DNA from: Takakia lepidozioides
Taxonomy: Eukaryota; Streptophyta; Takakiopsida; Takakiales; Takakiaceae
Reading direction: 5' to 3'
Length of the DNA: 64,000 nt
NCBI GenBank assembly: GCA_030704615.1
Contig: CM060734.1
Coordinates: 43,542,042 to 43,606,041, forward strand
Shown here: one piece after another, positions 31,974 to 43,226 of the stretch
Position numbering within the stretch: the first letter of the stretch is position 1
How the letters are laid out: every line of letters begins with the position of its first letter
The notes under the pieces: generated by a model
What the model saw: only the letters and a program-made list of their open reading frames with translations
What the model was told of the DNA's origin: nothing
Database searches by the model: none
Position numbers and translations under genes: made by a program

Positions 31974-34872
31974 GGAAAGTATCCAGAAACAGGTAAGAGA
32001 GACGAGGAGAAGCCCTGGAAAGAATACTTGTCTGACCCCAGTCAATGGTGGGACAATCGAGGCAACAAGGTGAATGCCTGTTGGATTACAGAGAGTAGCA
32101 GACGCAATGAGCATAGGAACTAGTGTGATAAGCTGAGTGACAATGACCTACGCCGTCATTGTCAGCTGCTAGCAGCAAGGCAAGGATGTATGCATGATTT
32201 GTGCCTGAGGCATGGATAGCTGAAGGAGCAGGGATGGAGTGTGGGTCCAGATTCATCCAAGAGGGCCAGATTTCAAGCACAAGATTACCTATGATTCCCT
32301 GTGGATCAATAGCTACAAGAAACCTGCATGGGTAGATGGTCAACTGGAAGCCGCAGCAGCAGCGGCACAGTTGATGAAATCAGGCACCTCAACCATGACC
32401 ACAGGTTCTGGAAGAGGATCAAGAGAGGGAGTCCACAATGCCTCTTCTGGCACTTCTGGGCATGTGAAGATACTTTGTGAGGCAGGCAGACTGAAAGAGG
32501 CTCTACAGACTTTGAACCAAGGAGGTATTTCAGCAGATTCAGAAACGTATGTCTGTCTCTTGCATAAGTGCATCAAGGTGAAAGGCCTGGAAGCTGGAAA
32601 GCAGGTGCACACTCACATTATCCAAAGTGGATTCACGCCAAATGTTTTTCTCCTCAACACCCTTGTCAACATGTATATTAAGTGCGGGAGCATCATGGAT
32701 GCTCACCAAGTGTTCAACAGAATGCCTCGACGATCTTTGATCACGTGGAATATAATGTTGGCAGGATTTACCAAGCATGGGTGTGGTAGGAATGCTTTGG
32801 AGACCTATGAGCAAATGATGGGGGAAGGGGTGAAGCCCAACCAAATCACGTTTGTGTGCGTTTGCAGTGCGTGTGCAAGCCTGACAGCCCTAGAAAAGGG
32901 CAAAGAGCTGCATGGCGACATCGTGAGAGCTGGAATCATACCAAATGTGATCCTGAACACTACCCTGGTGGACATGTATGCCAAATGTGGGAGTATCGAG
33001 CATGCAAAGGGAGTGTTCGACAATATGGCTGAACGAAATGTGGTGTCGTGGGGTGCGATGCTCGCAGGGTATGTACAGCAGGGGCGCGGGATGGAGGCTT
33101 TGGAGATGTATGAGCAAATGATGTGCGAAAGTGTGAGGCCCGACCACATCACGTTTGTGTGCGTTTGCAATGCGTGTGCAAGCCTGGCAGCCCTGGAAAA
33201 GGGCAAAGAGGTGCATGGCGACATCGTCAGAGCTGGAATCGTACCAGATGTGATCCTGAACACTACCCTGGTGGACATGTATGTCAAATGTGGGAGCATC
33301 GAGCATGCAAAGGGAGTGTTCGACAATATGGCTGAACGAAATGTGGTGTCGTGGAACGCGATGCTCGCAGGGTATGCACAGCAGGGGCGAGGGATGGAGG
33401 CTTTGGAGACGTATGAGCAAATGATGTGCGAAGGGGTGAAGCCCGACCACATCACGTTTGTGTGCGTTTGCAGTGCATGTGCAAGCCTGGCAGCCCTGGA
33501 AAAGGGCAAAGAGGTGCATGGCGACATCGTCAGAGCTGGAATTGTACCAGATGTGATCCTGAACACTGCCCTGGTGGACATGTATGCCAAATGTGGGTGC
33601 ATCGAAGATGCAAAGGGAGTGTTCGAAAATATGGCTGAACGAGATGTGGTGTCGTGGAACGCGATGCTCGCAGGGTATGCACAGCAGGGGCGTGGGATGG
33701 AGGCTTTGGAGACGTATGAGCAAATGATGTGCGAAGGGGTGAAGCCCAACCACATCACGTTTGTGTGCGTTTGCAGTGCGTGCGCAAGCCTGGCAGCCCT
33801 GGAAAAGGGCAAAGAGGTGCATGGCGACATCGTCAGAGCTGGAATTGTACCAGATGTGATCCTGAACACTGCCCTGGTGGACATGTATGCCAAATGTGGG
33901 TGCATCGAGGATGCAAAGGGAGTGTTTGACAATATGGCTGAACGAGATGTGGTGTCGTGGAACGCGATGATCGCAGGATATGCACAGCATGGTTGTCATA
34001 GGGAGGTCGTGCAACTATTTGAAGGAATGCAAAAGAACAGCTTGAAGCCGGACAGTATCACCTTTATATGTGTTCTCACTGCATGCAGCCACGCTGGCCT
34101 ACTGAATGAAGGAAGTCGCTACTTTGATTCCCTGAGTCAAGATCATGGCGTCATTCCGACAGTAAAGCACTTTGGCTGCATGGTGGACCTTCTTGGACGT
34201 GCGGGACAACTGGATGAGGCAGTGGACCTGATTAATAAAATGCCCATCAATCCAGATGCTGTGGTGTGGAAGGCCTTGCTTGGTGCCTGCAGAATCCATG
34301 GCAATGTGGAGATGGCTGAACGTGCAGCAACATCTATCCTCATGTGGGATGAACAGGATGCCGCGACTTATGTGTTGCTCTCAAACATCTATGCTGCAGC
34401 TGGCAGGTGGGATGATACTGCAAAGGTGAGAAGAATGATGAAGGTCAAAGGGGTTAGAAAGGAGCCAGGTCGCTGCTGCATTGAGGTTGGCAACAGGGTG
34501 CACACCTTCGTTGTAGCTGACAAGTTGCATCCCAGAATTAAGGAAATCCATGCTGAGCTGAGAAGATTGTCTGGGCAGATGAAGAAGGCGGGGTATGTGC
34601 CTGACACGCGCTTTGTATTGCATGATGTGGGGGAGGAGGAAAAGGAATTTTCTCTTTGCCACCACAGTGAGAAGCTGGCCATTGGTTTTGGGCTGATCAG
34701 CACGACCCCCAGGACGCCTCTCCGTCTCATCAAGAATCTTCGAGTGTGTGGTGACTGCCACACCTCCACCAAATTCATCTCAAAGATTGTTGGCCGAGCA
34801 ATTGTTGTACGGGACGCTAACCGCTTTCACCACTTTGAAGATGGGATTTGTTCTTGTGGGGATTACTGGTGA
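31974..34872 (+). CDS. Copy A, third PDF module fused to a PPR-DYW protein
   Basis: Exon 31,974-32,069 ends DPSQWWDNRGNK; a phase-0 GT-AG intron (32,070-32,250) joins it to an open exon from 32,251 (IHPRGPDFKHKITYDSLWIN). The frame runs without a break through the PDF motif and an Ala-rich linker into PPR motifs, the E domains and a complete DYW deaminase domain. The PPR part has an initial set, four near-identical 101-residue PLS units (303-bp period) and a degenerate final set. DYW features are HSEKLAIGF (HxE), CGDCH and terminal CSCGDYW. There is no ATG at the exon start, only GTG, supporting the spliced model. DYW proteins deaminate C in organellar transcripts and PPR tracts choose the site. 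An in-frame ATG after the PDF module could instead give a PPR-DYW protein alone. Confidence 0.75.
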
Positions 34873-35375
34873 AAAGATGTTTTCTTGGAAAGATGCGAGT
34901 GTCGTGCTTCATTCAGTGATCTGTGTAGCTACTCAGATCATCCACCATTTCTTGAGAGTATTGACCATGATGTAATGTTGAGTGCATTTCCTGTGGCGCA
35001 TCCACGGGAAATGATAGTGGGTCTACCCGGCATCTGTGGGAAGTCAGCCCATAATTGCACTTGACTGAAGGGGTGATATTGGACTGAGTTTGGTGACAGT
35101 AGATGGAAATCAGAGTGCTGTCCTAATTCTGGGTTTGGGTGGGGGAGCTTCTCCAAAGCTTGAAGATGGAAGTGAATACGAATTTGCATGAGCTTGATTA
35201 GAGGGGCATCCCTGTGCACAAGTTTGTTCAGCATCTTAAATTTACAGATGTTTGGATGGAGCCCTTTATGAACTTGCGTGAATATTGTCAAAAGCTATCC
35301 TTAACCCACCAAGATCCAACCCCATGGTGGCTGCTTGAAAGTTTCACATAGTGATTGTAAGGGTATTTGGGTATG
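34873..35375 (+). other. 3' flank of copy A, shared with copy B
   Basis: About 500 bp after the stop match, in inverted orientation, 54,612-55,135 behind copy B, so the duplication extends past the coding exon. No further gene is seen, and apparent antisense frames are shared non-coding sequence. Confidence 0.6.
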
Positions 35376-36390
35376 TTGTTATTGATTGATGCCGCTTGAC
35401 TCCCTCATAATGAGCGATACTGCCAGTGTTGGTGGACCGACCAGGTCTCTATCGTTGGTGTGACTCCCAGTGTTCTCAGTAACTACTTGAGCTGCCAATC
35501 TCAAACAACCCAAAAAGACTCTCTTGAAATCCCCTTCAAGCAAAGTGAGGTTTTTTTCTCTTGCTTCCATTATCCGTCCAACATCCCAAAACCGAAGCTT
35601 TTGGTCCGTCATGTTGGTTGAATGAGTATCAATAAAATTACACCCAACCAAGGGATATGTATGTGAATAATGAGAGGAAGATATACTTACTGCTCCTTTG
35701 GCTGTGAGGGCACAGTCATCAGAAGGATTTGTAGTGAGTTGTGGTGCGATGCTCAATTGTTGCGCAAAGGGTTGGGATTTTAGTTTACTTGCATGCAAGT
35801 TTTGGGATAAAGTAAGCATATAGGAATAATGCTTCTTAAGTTTGCGGGGGCCCTATGCATTAGAGGATGGTCCAGGAATTAAAAGGGGGGATTTATGTAT
35901 CCCAGCGGTTTACAGTAGACATAGGATGGGAATTTAATGCGTGAGTGCGAGGCTTGCCGGTACAATCCCCTGAGCTAAAGGGGGGGGGGTCCCTCGTGGG
36001 CCCATGGTCATATCCCCACCGCTTCCCGTGTATGCTTCACGCCCTTGGAGGGTCCCGCGCTCCAGGTTCCAGTCCTTGCTCCTTTGTTCCTACTGCGGCG
36101 CTCCCTTGTTCCCCGCTCCTCCGCTCTCGTGTTATTGCTCCCTGCTCTTTCGCTCCCTTGTTCTTCGCTCCCCTGTTCTTCGCTCCCCTGTCATTGCTCC
36201 TTGCTCTTTCACTCCCTTGTTCTTCGCTCCCCTGTTATTGCTCCCTGCTCCTCCAGTCCCTTGGAGAAAAACCTTAGTTATTGGCACTTCGTTTTGGGGA
36301 TCCACTTCGATGAGAGGAGAGAACATGGACTAAATGTCTCAAAACGACTTCACATGCTGGAACGGACCTCTCGCAGGGTTTACATAACGA
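35376..36390. other. Intergenic region with a CTCCCTTGTTC minisatellite
   Basis: A 146-residue minus-strand frame at 35,379-35,819 has no recognised motif and is listed only as possible coding sequence. At 36,105-36,262 short units of the TTCGCTCCC(C/T)TG type repeat about ten times in two alternating variants. Nothing else is recognisable. Confidence 0.45.
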
Positions 36391-38063
36391 TTGAGGGTGT
36401 TGATGTTTGAGAGAGAGCGTGGTGGACAATTCACGGAATTGGGAGGTCCACGTACATGGTTGAGTACACAGGGATGGTTATCAAGTCTTCGTGGGAACCG
36501 TGGAGTAAAGCGGCCAAGACCACAGACGCTGCAGGTAGAGAGGAACATTATGTCCATTATCAACGGAAATACTGACCTCATGCCACACAAGACAAGGTAC
36601 ATTGGGGAGGGAAAGCATGATACTTTGAGAGTCTTACCACCTGAAATGAACTGGAAGAGAATACGGGAGGAGTCCAACGAGGTATGAAATCTCCCTCCTT
36701 CGATTTCTTTCCTGCAAGTTTTTTCTCAGTTGGATGTGCATTGCTCCTGGATATATGTCTCTGCTCCACTGTGGTGCTTGTTTCTTGAACCTCCACTGTC
36801 CAGTGGACGTTCCTTTTCTGACCCTTTCTGAAATTTTCAGACGAACAAACTTTTTGGATTGAAAAGAGTCTCGCAGCCAGCTGTTAGCCGCATCCGGGGT
36901 CGGATATTTCTAAACGTGGAGGTTCATAAAACTGGGAGCACATTTGCAAAGTGCACGGAATGCGAGATGTTAAAAGACCTGATCAAAAAGTCTATCAAGA
37001 GGAGTGTAGAACATGTGACACACAAACGAGCGCTTGATAAACATTTGAGGCACCAAGAGCCGTGCAGAAAACTGTACCATAGCTGGAGGAATGAGTCTGT
37101 CATGATTCAGGAGGAGTTTATCTGTATTATTCACGACAAAATGGATCATAGGAAAACAACTATTCCAAGGCTACAGACTCCAAACAAGATAATATCTGGA
37201 TTGGGTCAGCTTCCTGTCTCGCTAACGGGAATGGTCACGCACGGACATGACGATAAAGCTTACGATCAGTTCTCTCTTGAGTTCTGGAAGGGAAATTCAA
37301 ACTTCACAATTGGGTCTTTGACTCGTTGCCTACGCCAGTTGGAGAAACCAACCTGTCGCGAGTCCAAGAACATTTTCGATTATGAACTTCAAAATGAGTT
37401 TTTTGAAACACTCTTAAGAGGTAAATCAAGATGTTTGGATGCTCTGAAATCTTGCAGGCCGGAAGACAAGCAGGGTGCTCGTCCACTTCCAAGAAGACTC
37501 TACTTACAAATGGACAACTCCGCGAAGGACAATAAGAACAGATGGATGATCGCTTTCCTATCCCTCCTCACCGCAAAAGGTATTTCGAAGAGATCCAGCT
37601 AGGGTTTCTCATGGTCGGCCACACCCATGAGGATATTGACGGTTTCTTCAGCTACTTTTCTAAGAAGCTAAAGAAACGCAACACCTACATTCTTTCGGAT
37701 TTGATGAGGTCGTTCATGATCTCGCAAGATCTGCAGTTCATTCCACAGATTATTCAAGAGGTTTCCAACTTTAAGAATTTTGTAAAGGGCTGTATTCTGG
37801 ATGGAAATGAGGCGTTGGTCGGTATTTCAGAGATGCATGTGTTCCGGTTTTTTAAGGATGCGGAGGGTTGGCCCGTCATGAAATACAAGAAGTCAGCGAC
37901 AGATTCGGATTGGCTTCCAAAAAACACCAGCGTGAAGATGTGGAAGTCAAATCCAGACGAGACGCCCAAACTCCCTGGAGGAGACCCAGATGTCGTTTCA
38001 AGAAGACCGATCTGGGGAGTCGGAGACGACTCCTCCCCCCAATATCAGACTGATCCTGCATAA
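36391..38063 (+). pseudogene. DUF7869-type transposase-like gene, two exons, frameshifted
   Basis: Exon 1 ends at 36,681. A good GT-AG intron (36,682-36,840, GTATGA...TTTTCAG, phase 0) leads to exon 2. Exon 2 carries a Cys/His region (CTECEMLKDLI, HLRHQEPCRKLYHSWRNES) and a first acidic site (IIHDKMDHRKT). The RNase H-like core LYLQMDNSAKDNKNRWMIAF follows, then QLGFLMVGHTHEDIDGFFSY, the signature of DUF7869 proteins. A one-base indel in an A run near 37,580 splits the core into two frames. The family is widespread and transposase-like, and its activity is not established. Start upstream of 36,391 is uncertain. Confidence 0.7.
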
Positions 38064-38834
38064 GCTGTTTTCAGACCTGATGACGGAGGGATGTAAGGCT
38101 TGGGTGTCCCTGCAAACAACTTCTCTCAGATGAGGCGACATGAGGTGTGCTCAACTGTTCTCAGCATTCACCTAGGCTAAAGACGGCTACCTCTGCAATA
38201 GGATCTCTGATACGAGAGTCTCCTAGAATGACAAGCTCCCCAGGCAATGGGAAGTCGTCTGGTGATATTGAAGCATCGGACATTAATTGGCGCCGCCATA
38301 AGCTGCGCCTCTGCAAATCAAAGGCTCACTTGGATTTTGATGGAGCGTAGGCTTAGTCTTCCTTAATCTCTTCTGTTTTTTTGAGCTTAGCGTTTTTTAG
38401 GCTCTATAATCCTTCTTAGTGCTCTCTCCCAACAGCTTGCCTCTAGCTCTCCTCGGCTTTTGACTGCGGGCCCACCTCTCTATGCTATCTCCTTCTTTTC
38501 TCTCCCCGTGGCTCTGGGTGTTCCCCGTACGTTTCGCTTTACAGCCTTTTGGCAGGTTATTTTTTCCTCATCTGTATCCGTGCTCTTCAATAAAGTTCTC
38601 AGGGCTTCCATCCCCTGTTATGAAAATTAAATAAAATATAAAATTCAAATCTAATATAATATGCACTAGAGCATAGGTAGCCCCGTGGTTTGGTGTTTAT
38701 GCCTTGTCTATGCACAATATGGGTGATCCAAGGTTCCAAGTGTCCACTTTCCAATGGAAGGCAATATTAGGGTTCCAACTTTCCACTTTCCAATGTAAGG
38801 CAATCAATATATGAATCGAGACGTTTGTTTGTTT
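38064..38834. other. Intergenic, no gene seen
   Basis: Short frames only. An AT-rich stretch lies near 38,625-38,670, and a short repeated phrase TTCCAACTTTCCACTTTCCAAT-like occurs at about 38,733-38,800. Confidence 0.4.
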
Positions 38835-39023
38835 TGTCGTGCGCATACATATCGTACACAACTACATCGTTGTCCAAAACCACACAACACATGTGCACAC
38901 CACACACTAGTATACCACTAGTCCACCACTAGTCCAACCACTAGTCCAACCACTAAGCTACAACTAGTCAGTCACTAGGCTGCCACTATGCTGCCCACTA
39001 TGGCAGTCACTAGTCCACACAAT
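38835..39023 (-). repeat. 189-bp LTR-like direct repeat, copy 1
   Basis: Begins TGTCGTGCGCATACAT and ends CCACACAAT, with many internal CACTAGTCCA words. It is nearly identical to the copy at 39,227-39,415, 203 bp away. TG...CA ends and the polypurine tract next to the second copy suggest LTR sequence, either two LTRs or an internal duplication of one. Confidence 0.6.
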
Positions 39024-39226
39024 AGATAAAGAAGAAGAATACAAGCACGAGCTCACAAATCTGAAGCATAAACTGAGCCTCCCGTGCTTGCCGTGAAGAT
39101 AACCACTCCAGGGCCTAAATCTGCCTTGACCCCTGGATTGACACTTGGGCCAATCCCAAATGTCAATATGTAAAAACTAGCTATTTCCTAGCTAGTTTCA
39201 CACTAGTGGTAAAATAACTTGATAGC

Positions 39227-39415
39227 TGTCGTGCGCATACATATCGTACACAACTACATCGCTGTCCAAAACAACACAACACATGTACACACCACACACT
39301 AGTATACCACTAGTCCACCACTAGTCCAGCCACTAGTCCAACCACTAGACTACAACTAGTCAGTCACTAGGCTGCCACTATGCTGCCCACTATGGCAGTC
39401 ACTAGTCCACACAAT
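39227..39415 (-). repeat. 189-bp LTR-like direct repeat, copy 2
   Basis: On the minus strand this begins TTGTGTGGACTAGTGACTG immediately after the purine run AGCTAGGGGGGCGA (39,416-39,429), the expected place of a 3' LTR for the integrase-PHD element read on that strand. Confidence 0.6.
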
Positions 39416-39673
39416 CGCCCCCCTAGCTGGTGCTTAGGTCCCTCTAAGTCCAGGTAGCCACAAGATGTGATAGTGACCATAGCCTCACTAAGTCCTCCAC
39501 CACTATCCCTACTACACTCAAACTCGATAGATCAAGAGGCCGGGTGCAAGAGTTGCCTCATCGTTAGTCGCCGTCTTGCAACCTGTGAACTTGAGCTTGG
39601 GATCTCATGTATTGACTCCTATGAGCTTGGCCTCCCATGTCTTGTCAGCTGCCTCCAGTCATGTTCACTGTCA

Positions 39674-40125
39674 CTATCCCAAGCAGTGTGGACACAACCA
39701 ATCTCCGTCAGGAACCTTCTCAAGAGGTGGTGTCAAGCATCCCATATGCCAACCCCTTGAGCATCGATCACACACCAGCATGGTGGCTGCCCCTTTGGCA
39801 GACCCACAGAGCATGCACCTCAAACCTGCAGGTACCACTGCCAAGTTTGGGTCAACTCTGCCATCGACATTGGGAAGGTGACATGGCGCACAATTACGCA
39901 CATGGTCTTTCCAAGTCATGCCATCCCGACCCTCCAAGATCAGGACTCATGAGGGCAACACCTCTTGAACCCTCAGAATAACACGCCCTGCAGTAACATC
40001 CAGAGTCGTAGGAGCAGTCTGCTGCAAATAAACATAGTCATCAGGGCTAAACCTCCGAACCCCAGGATGATATCCTCCACCACGTATAGTAGCATACCTC
40101 AACGTATCACTGTCGCGCACCTCAC
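39674..40125 (-). pseudogene. Ty3/gypsy integrase C-terminus with a PHD finger
   Basis: The minus-strand frame starts in an integrase C-terminal region (GGYHPGVRRFSPDDYVYLQQ, GRVILRVQEVLPS), passes a TGA near 39,950, and continues HVRNCAPCHLPN. It ends in a PHD finger: CMLCGS, then LVCDRCSRGWHMGCL and WLCPHC, the Cys4-His-Cys3 pattern, followed by a stop. PHD fingers read histone tails, so in this element the finger could direct integration, replacing the chromodomain of chromoviruses. Upstream integrase and RT are missing. Confidence 0.75.
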
Positions 40126-41706
40126 TTCGGTAAGCTCCCCCTCAAGTCATAGTTACTCACTTTGATGCGCGCGCCTGACTCCCAACCTGGCCGCTAGGCC
40201 AACTTGGAGCTTTGGCTGCTCACCGGGGCATAACGGTCCCCCTTTGTTCTCCCACTGAACCCTCCACCGATTTGGAACCAGCGGGAATTCCCTTTGGTAG
40301 TTGGCAGTCCGGAACAGCTCCCCACTCTTTGGTCGCTTTCCGGCTCGTTCGCTTACTCACTAGTTTTTGGTCACCAACGGGCTTGCACCGTTCTCGGGGT
40401 TACTACTCCCTATATATACTTCTATAGCTGTCCGCGGGGGTTTCATAACCAGCCATGCCATTTTATGGCGAACCACCACGAAAACCCTCGACTCCCGGTG
40501 ATGAGTCGCGGTGAGTCTTGGCCCACTCACCACGGCCCCTATGGACCGTGATGAGTCCCAAGACTCCCCACTACTCCCACCACGAGGTCTCCGCCCCCAT
40601 GGTGAGTCCTATGCCACCCCCACTAAGTCCCGCTAAGCCACCACCACCCTTTGTGGAGCCACCCCCACCGCAACCCGGTGTGCGGGGCTCCACCTAGTGA
40701 GCACCTCCGCCTCCTTGAGTGCCTTGGGCACTCAAGGGTGCTTCAGCCCCCATACCTATCGCTGCCGCTGCCCCCACCACAGGGGCAGCCCCTCATGTGT
40801 CCCGACCCCCTGCCCTCAAGGCAAAGGGCCGCGACACACACCCCTACCAACAGGGAGTCGATGTCCTCATCGACTTGTCCATTTTGTAGAAACGAACATC
40901 CAAATTGTGGCGTCCCACATCAAGGAGTTTGTTTCCGCAACATGGCGTCCCATGGCAAAGAACCAAACCCCACACTTGACTCTACTCTCCACTAGCTAGT
41001 TCGGCCGACTTCCTCCAAGTCCCGGCCAAGGGTGGAGCCTCTCAAGCTCCTCCCAGTGCACTCTTCTTGGCCTACTTCAAGGCCAAGGAACGATCCTCCC
41101 CGAGGATCGAATCGCCTTACTGCAACAACATTGCTTGCGACCACTCATGATGCCGCTTTTGGCATCACCTTGAGCAAGGGTTCACATGGAACCCTCTTTG
41201 ACTAGGAAGATAACCTTGAACCAACCGTGCGCCCCAATCACTACAATTGGGTCCGCCTTGGAATGCTGGCCTGAGGTACGGGAACACGCCGAAGCCGCAC
41301 TACGACTTCGTCCCAAGGCTACACGATTATAGTACGTGAACGGAAGCAGGTGGCTTCCGCGTTAGCCCGCACTACAAGGCAACCCCCTCGGTAGCGCAGT
41401 TATAGTACGCGCACGCGCCAGGTGCGCACTAGCACGTGAACTCCCAAAGAAGGCGCAAGTTTCCTTGCCCCTCGGATGGGGGTCACCCGATTTCGGCACT
41501 ACGCAAACACACGATTAACCCAATTTACCTCTCCTACTTTTATAAGCTAGCATGCATTCTACACACTAGCCAACCATACTATGCATCACCATTCCAAACA
41601 AAATATGACGCACAACATTTGGAAGCCATTTCATTTATAGCACGTTTTGTACAATACAAGTTTTTGCAATCGGATTCCTAAGCTAGCTAAGCCGGACTAA
41701 GCATGC
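40126..41706. other. Region without recognised genes; probable LTR of the chromovirus at its right end
   Basis: GC-rich with Ser/Pro/His-rich accidental frames and short repeats such as ACTATAGTACG. The minus-strand chromovirus ends at 41,742 and its 3' LTR should start at about 41,707 (TGCATGCTTAG on the minus strand) and extend leftwards; the other LTR end was not located. Confidence 0.4.
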
Positions 41707-41707
41707 A

Positions 41708-41725
41708 TTTCCCCCCCCACGCTCC
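41708..41725 (-). promoter_or_regulatory. Chromovirus polypurine tract
   Basis: On the minus strand GGAGCGTGGGGGGGGAAA lies 17 bases past the integrase stop and directly before TGCATGC, a plausible LTR start. Confidence 0.6.
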
Positions 41726-41741
41726 AAGGTTGATGTCCCCA

Positions 41742-43225
41742 TCAACGCTTCTTCCGCTTTTGAGGTCGCCCTTCGAAAGCTGCGACCACCTCGGATGCGT
41801 TTCCCATTTCTGAGGCACGCACCCAAGATGCCTCCACATGATGATTGCCCTGCCATTTGACGAGATACTCCGTTTCTCGGTTCTTGAACCTCCTCGACTT
41901 AAGTATTGCTTCCACCTCGTACTCAGGTTCATTTTCATGATCCAACAGCATAGGTGGCGGACGCAACACTTGATGCCGATTCGGACGCGCTTCATCTTTG
42001 AAGTAAGGCTTCAAAAGGGAGACATGGAATACTGGGTGCACCTTGCTGTTTGCCGGCAGCTCCAATTCATACACATCCTCATTCATAACCTTCCGAATGC
42101 GAAAGGGTCCCGCATACGGAGGTACGAACTTCGGACTCACTTCCGGAGGTAGTCGGAAATTCTTGATGTTCAACCAGACCTCCGTGCCTGCCTCAAACTT
42201 CACTTCCCTCCGTTTCCGATTCGCCTGCCTTTCATACCGTTTCCTAGCTTTGGCAATGTTGTACTTTGTGAGCTTCAACAAACGCTCGCGTTCTTCCAGT
42301 ATCGCCGCTACTGCCGGTTCCTCAACGTCCTGGGCGGCCCAACTTGTCGGCACCAGAGGTGCTTTTCCATAGACCAATACGAAAGGGGAAACTCCCGTTG
42401 CGGAGTGTTCTGTGTTATTATAACAGAACTCTGCCGCGTCTAAGTGTTCCACCCAGTCTGTTTGGTCTGCCGACACGTAATTCCGCAAGATCTGCTTCAC
42501 TACGGAATTCACTCTTTCTGTTTGGTCGTCGGTCGTAGGTCGGAAGGCGGTGCTCATCTTCAGCCTCGTCCCCATCTTCTTCCAAAGTGCCCTCCAAAAT
42601 TTACTCGTAAACTTTGGATCACGGTCCGAGACAATATCCTTCGGGACTCCATGATGCTTTAAGACGTGGGCGAAGTAAAGTCGCCCTGTCTCCTGCGCCG
42701 TTGCCGTCTCCTTGGTGAGGATGAAATGGCCCATTTTACTGAACCTATCCACCACCACCATGATTGCATCGAATCCTTTTGACAGCGGCATAGCAGTCAT
42801 GAAATCCATCGAGACGCTTTCCCAAGTCCCCTCTGGAATCGGCAAGGGTTGTAACAGCCCCGCTTGCTTTTTGTACTCGCTCCGGTTTTGTTGGCATGTG
42901 GTGCATGTCTTGACATACTCCTCTGCCTCCTCCCTCAGTTTGGGCCAGAAATACTCTTTTTTCAAGAGTGCCGCAGTGCGCTTGGCTCCGCCGTGGCCAG
43001 CAAGCGGGCTATCATGGCATTCTCTCAAGAGGCTATCTCTGATCCCTCCCTTCGGCACGTAGAGACGCTTTTGCTTATACCGGAGCAGTCCATTTTGCAA
43101 GTGGAACTGCGATTTAACCCCCATCCTCAAGTCCTGCATCACAGACTTCGCCAGCTCATCCTTCCGGCAAGCCTTCCGGATCTTCCTTTGGAGCGTCGTC
43201 TCGCCCTTGTACACCAACAAGAGCT
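41742..43225 (-). CDS. Chromovirus integrase with C-terminal chromodomain
   Basis: An open 492-residue frame with a His2-Cys2 zinc finger (HDSPLAGHGG...CTTCQQNR), a DDE core (SMDFMTAMP, VSDRDPKFTS, and DDQTERVNS with the Glu), and a GPY/F-like strand (YAGPFRIRKV). A chromodomain completes it (EYEVEAILKSRRFKNRETEY, LVKWQGNHHVEASWV). This is the normal pol 3' part of CRM/Reina/Tekay-like chromoviruses, and the domain tethers integration to modified histones. The frame is intact but cut from the upstream RNase H by a TAG at 43,225-43,227. Confidence 0.9.
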
Positions 43226-43226
43226 G

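Noticed and set aside
32805-34014. Two 375-residue minus-strand frames opposite the PPR exon of copy A
   Set aside because: They mirror the 303-bp repeat, whose length is a multiple of three; the PPR and DYW motifs are on the plus strand.
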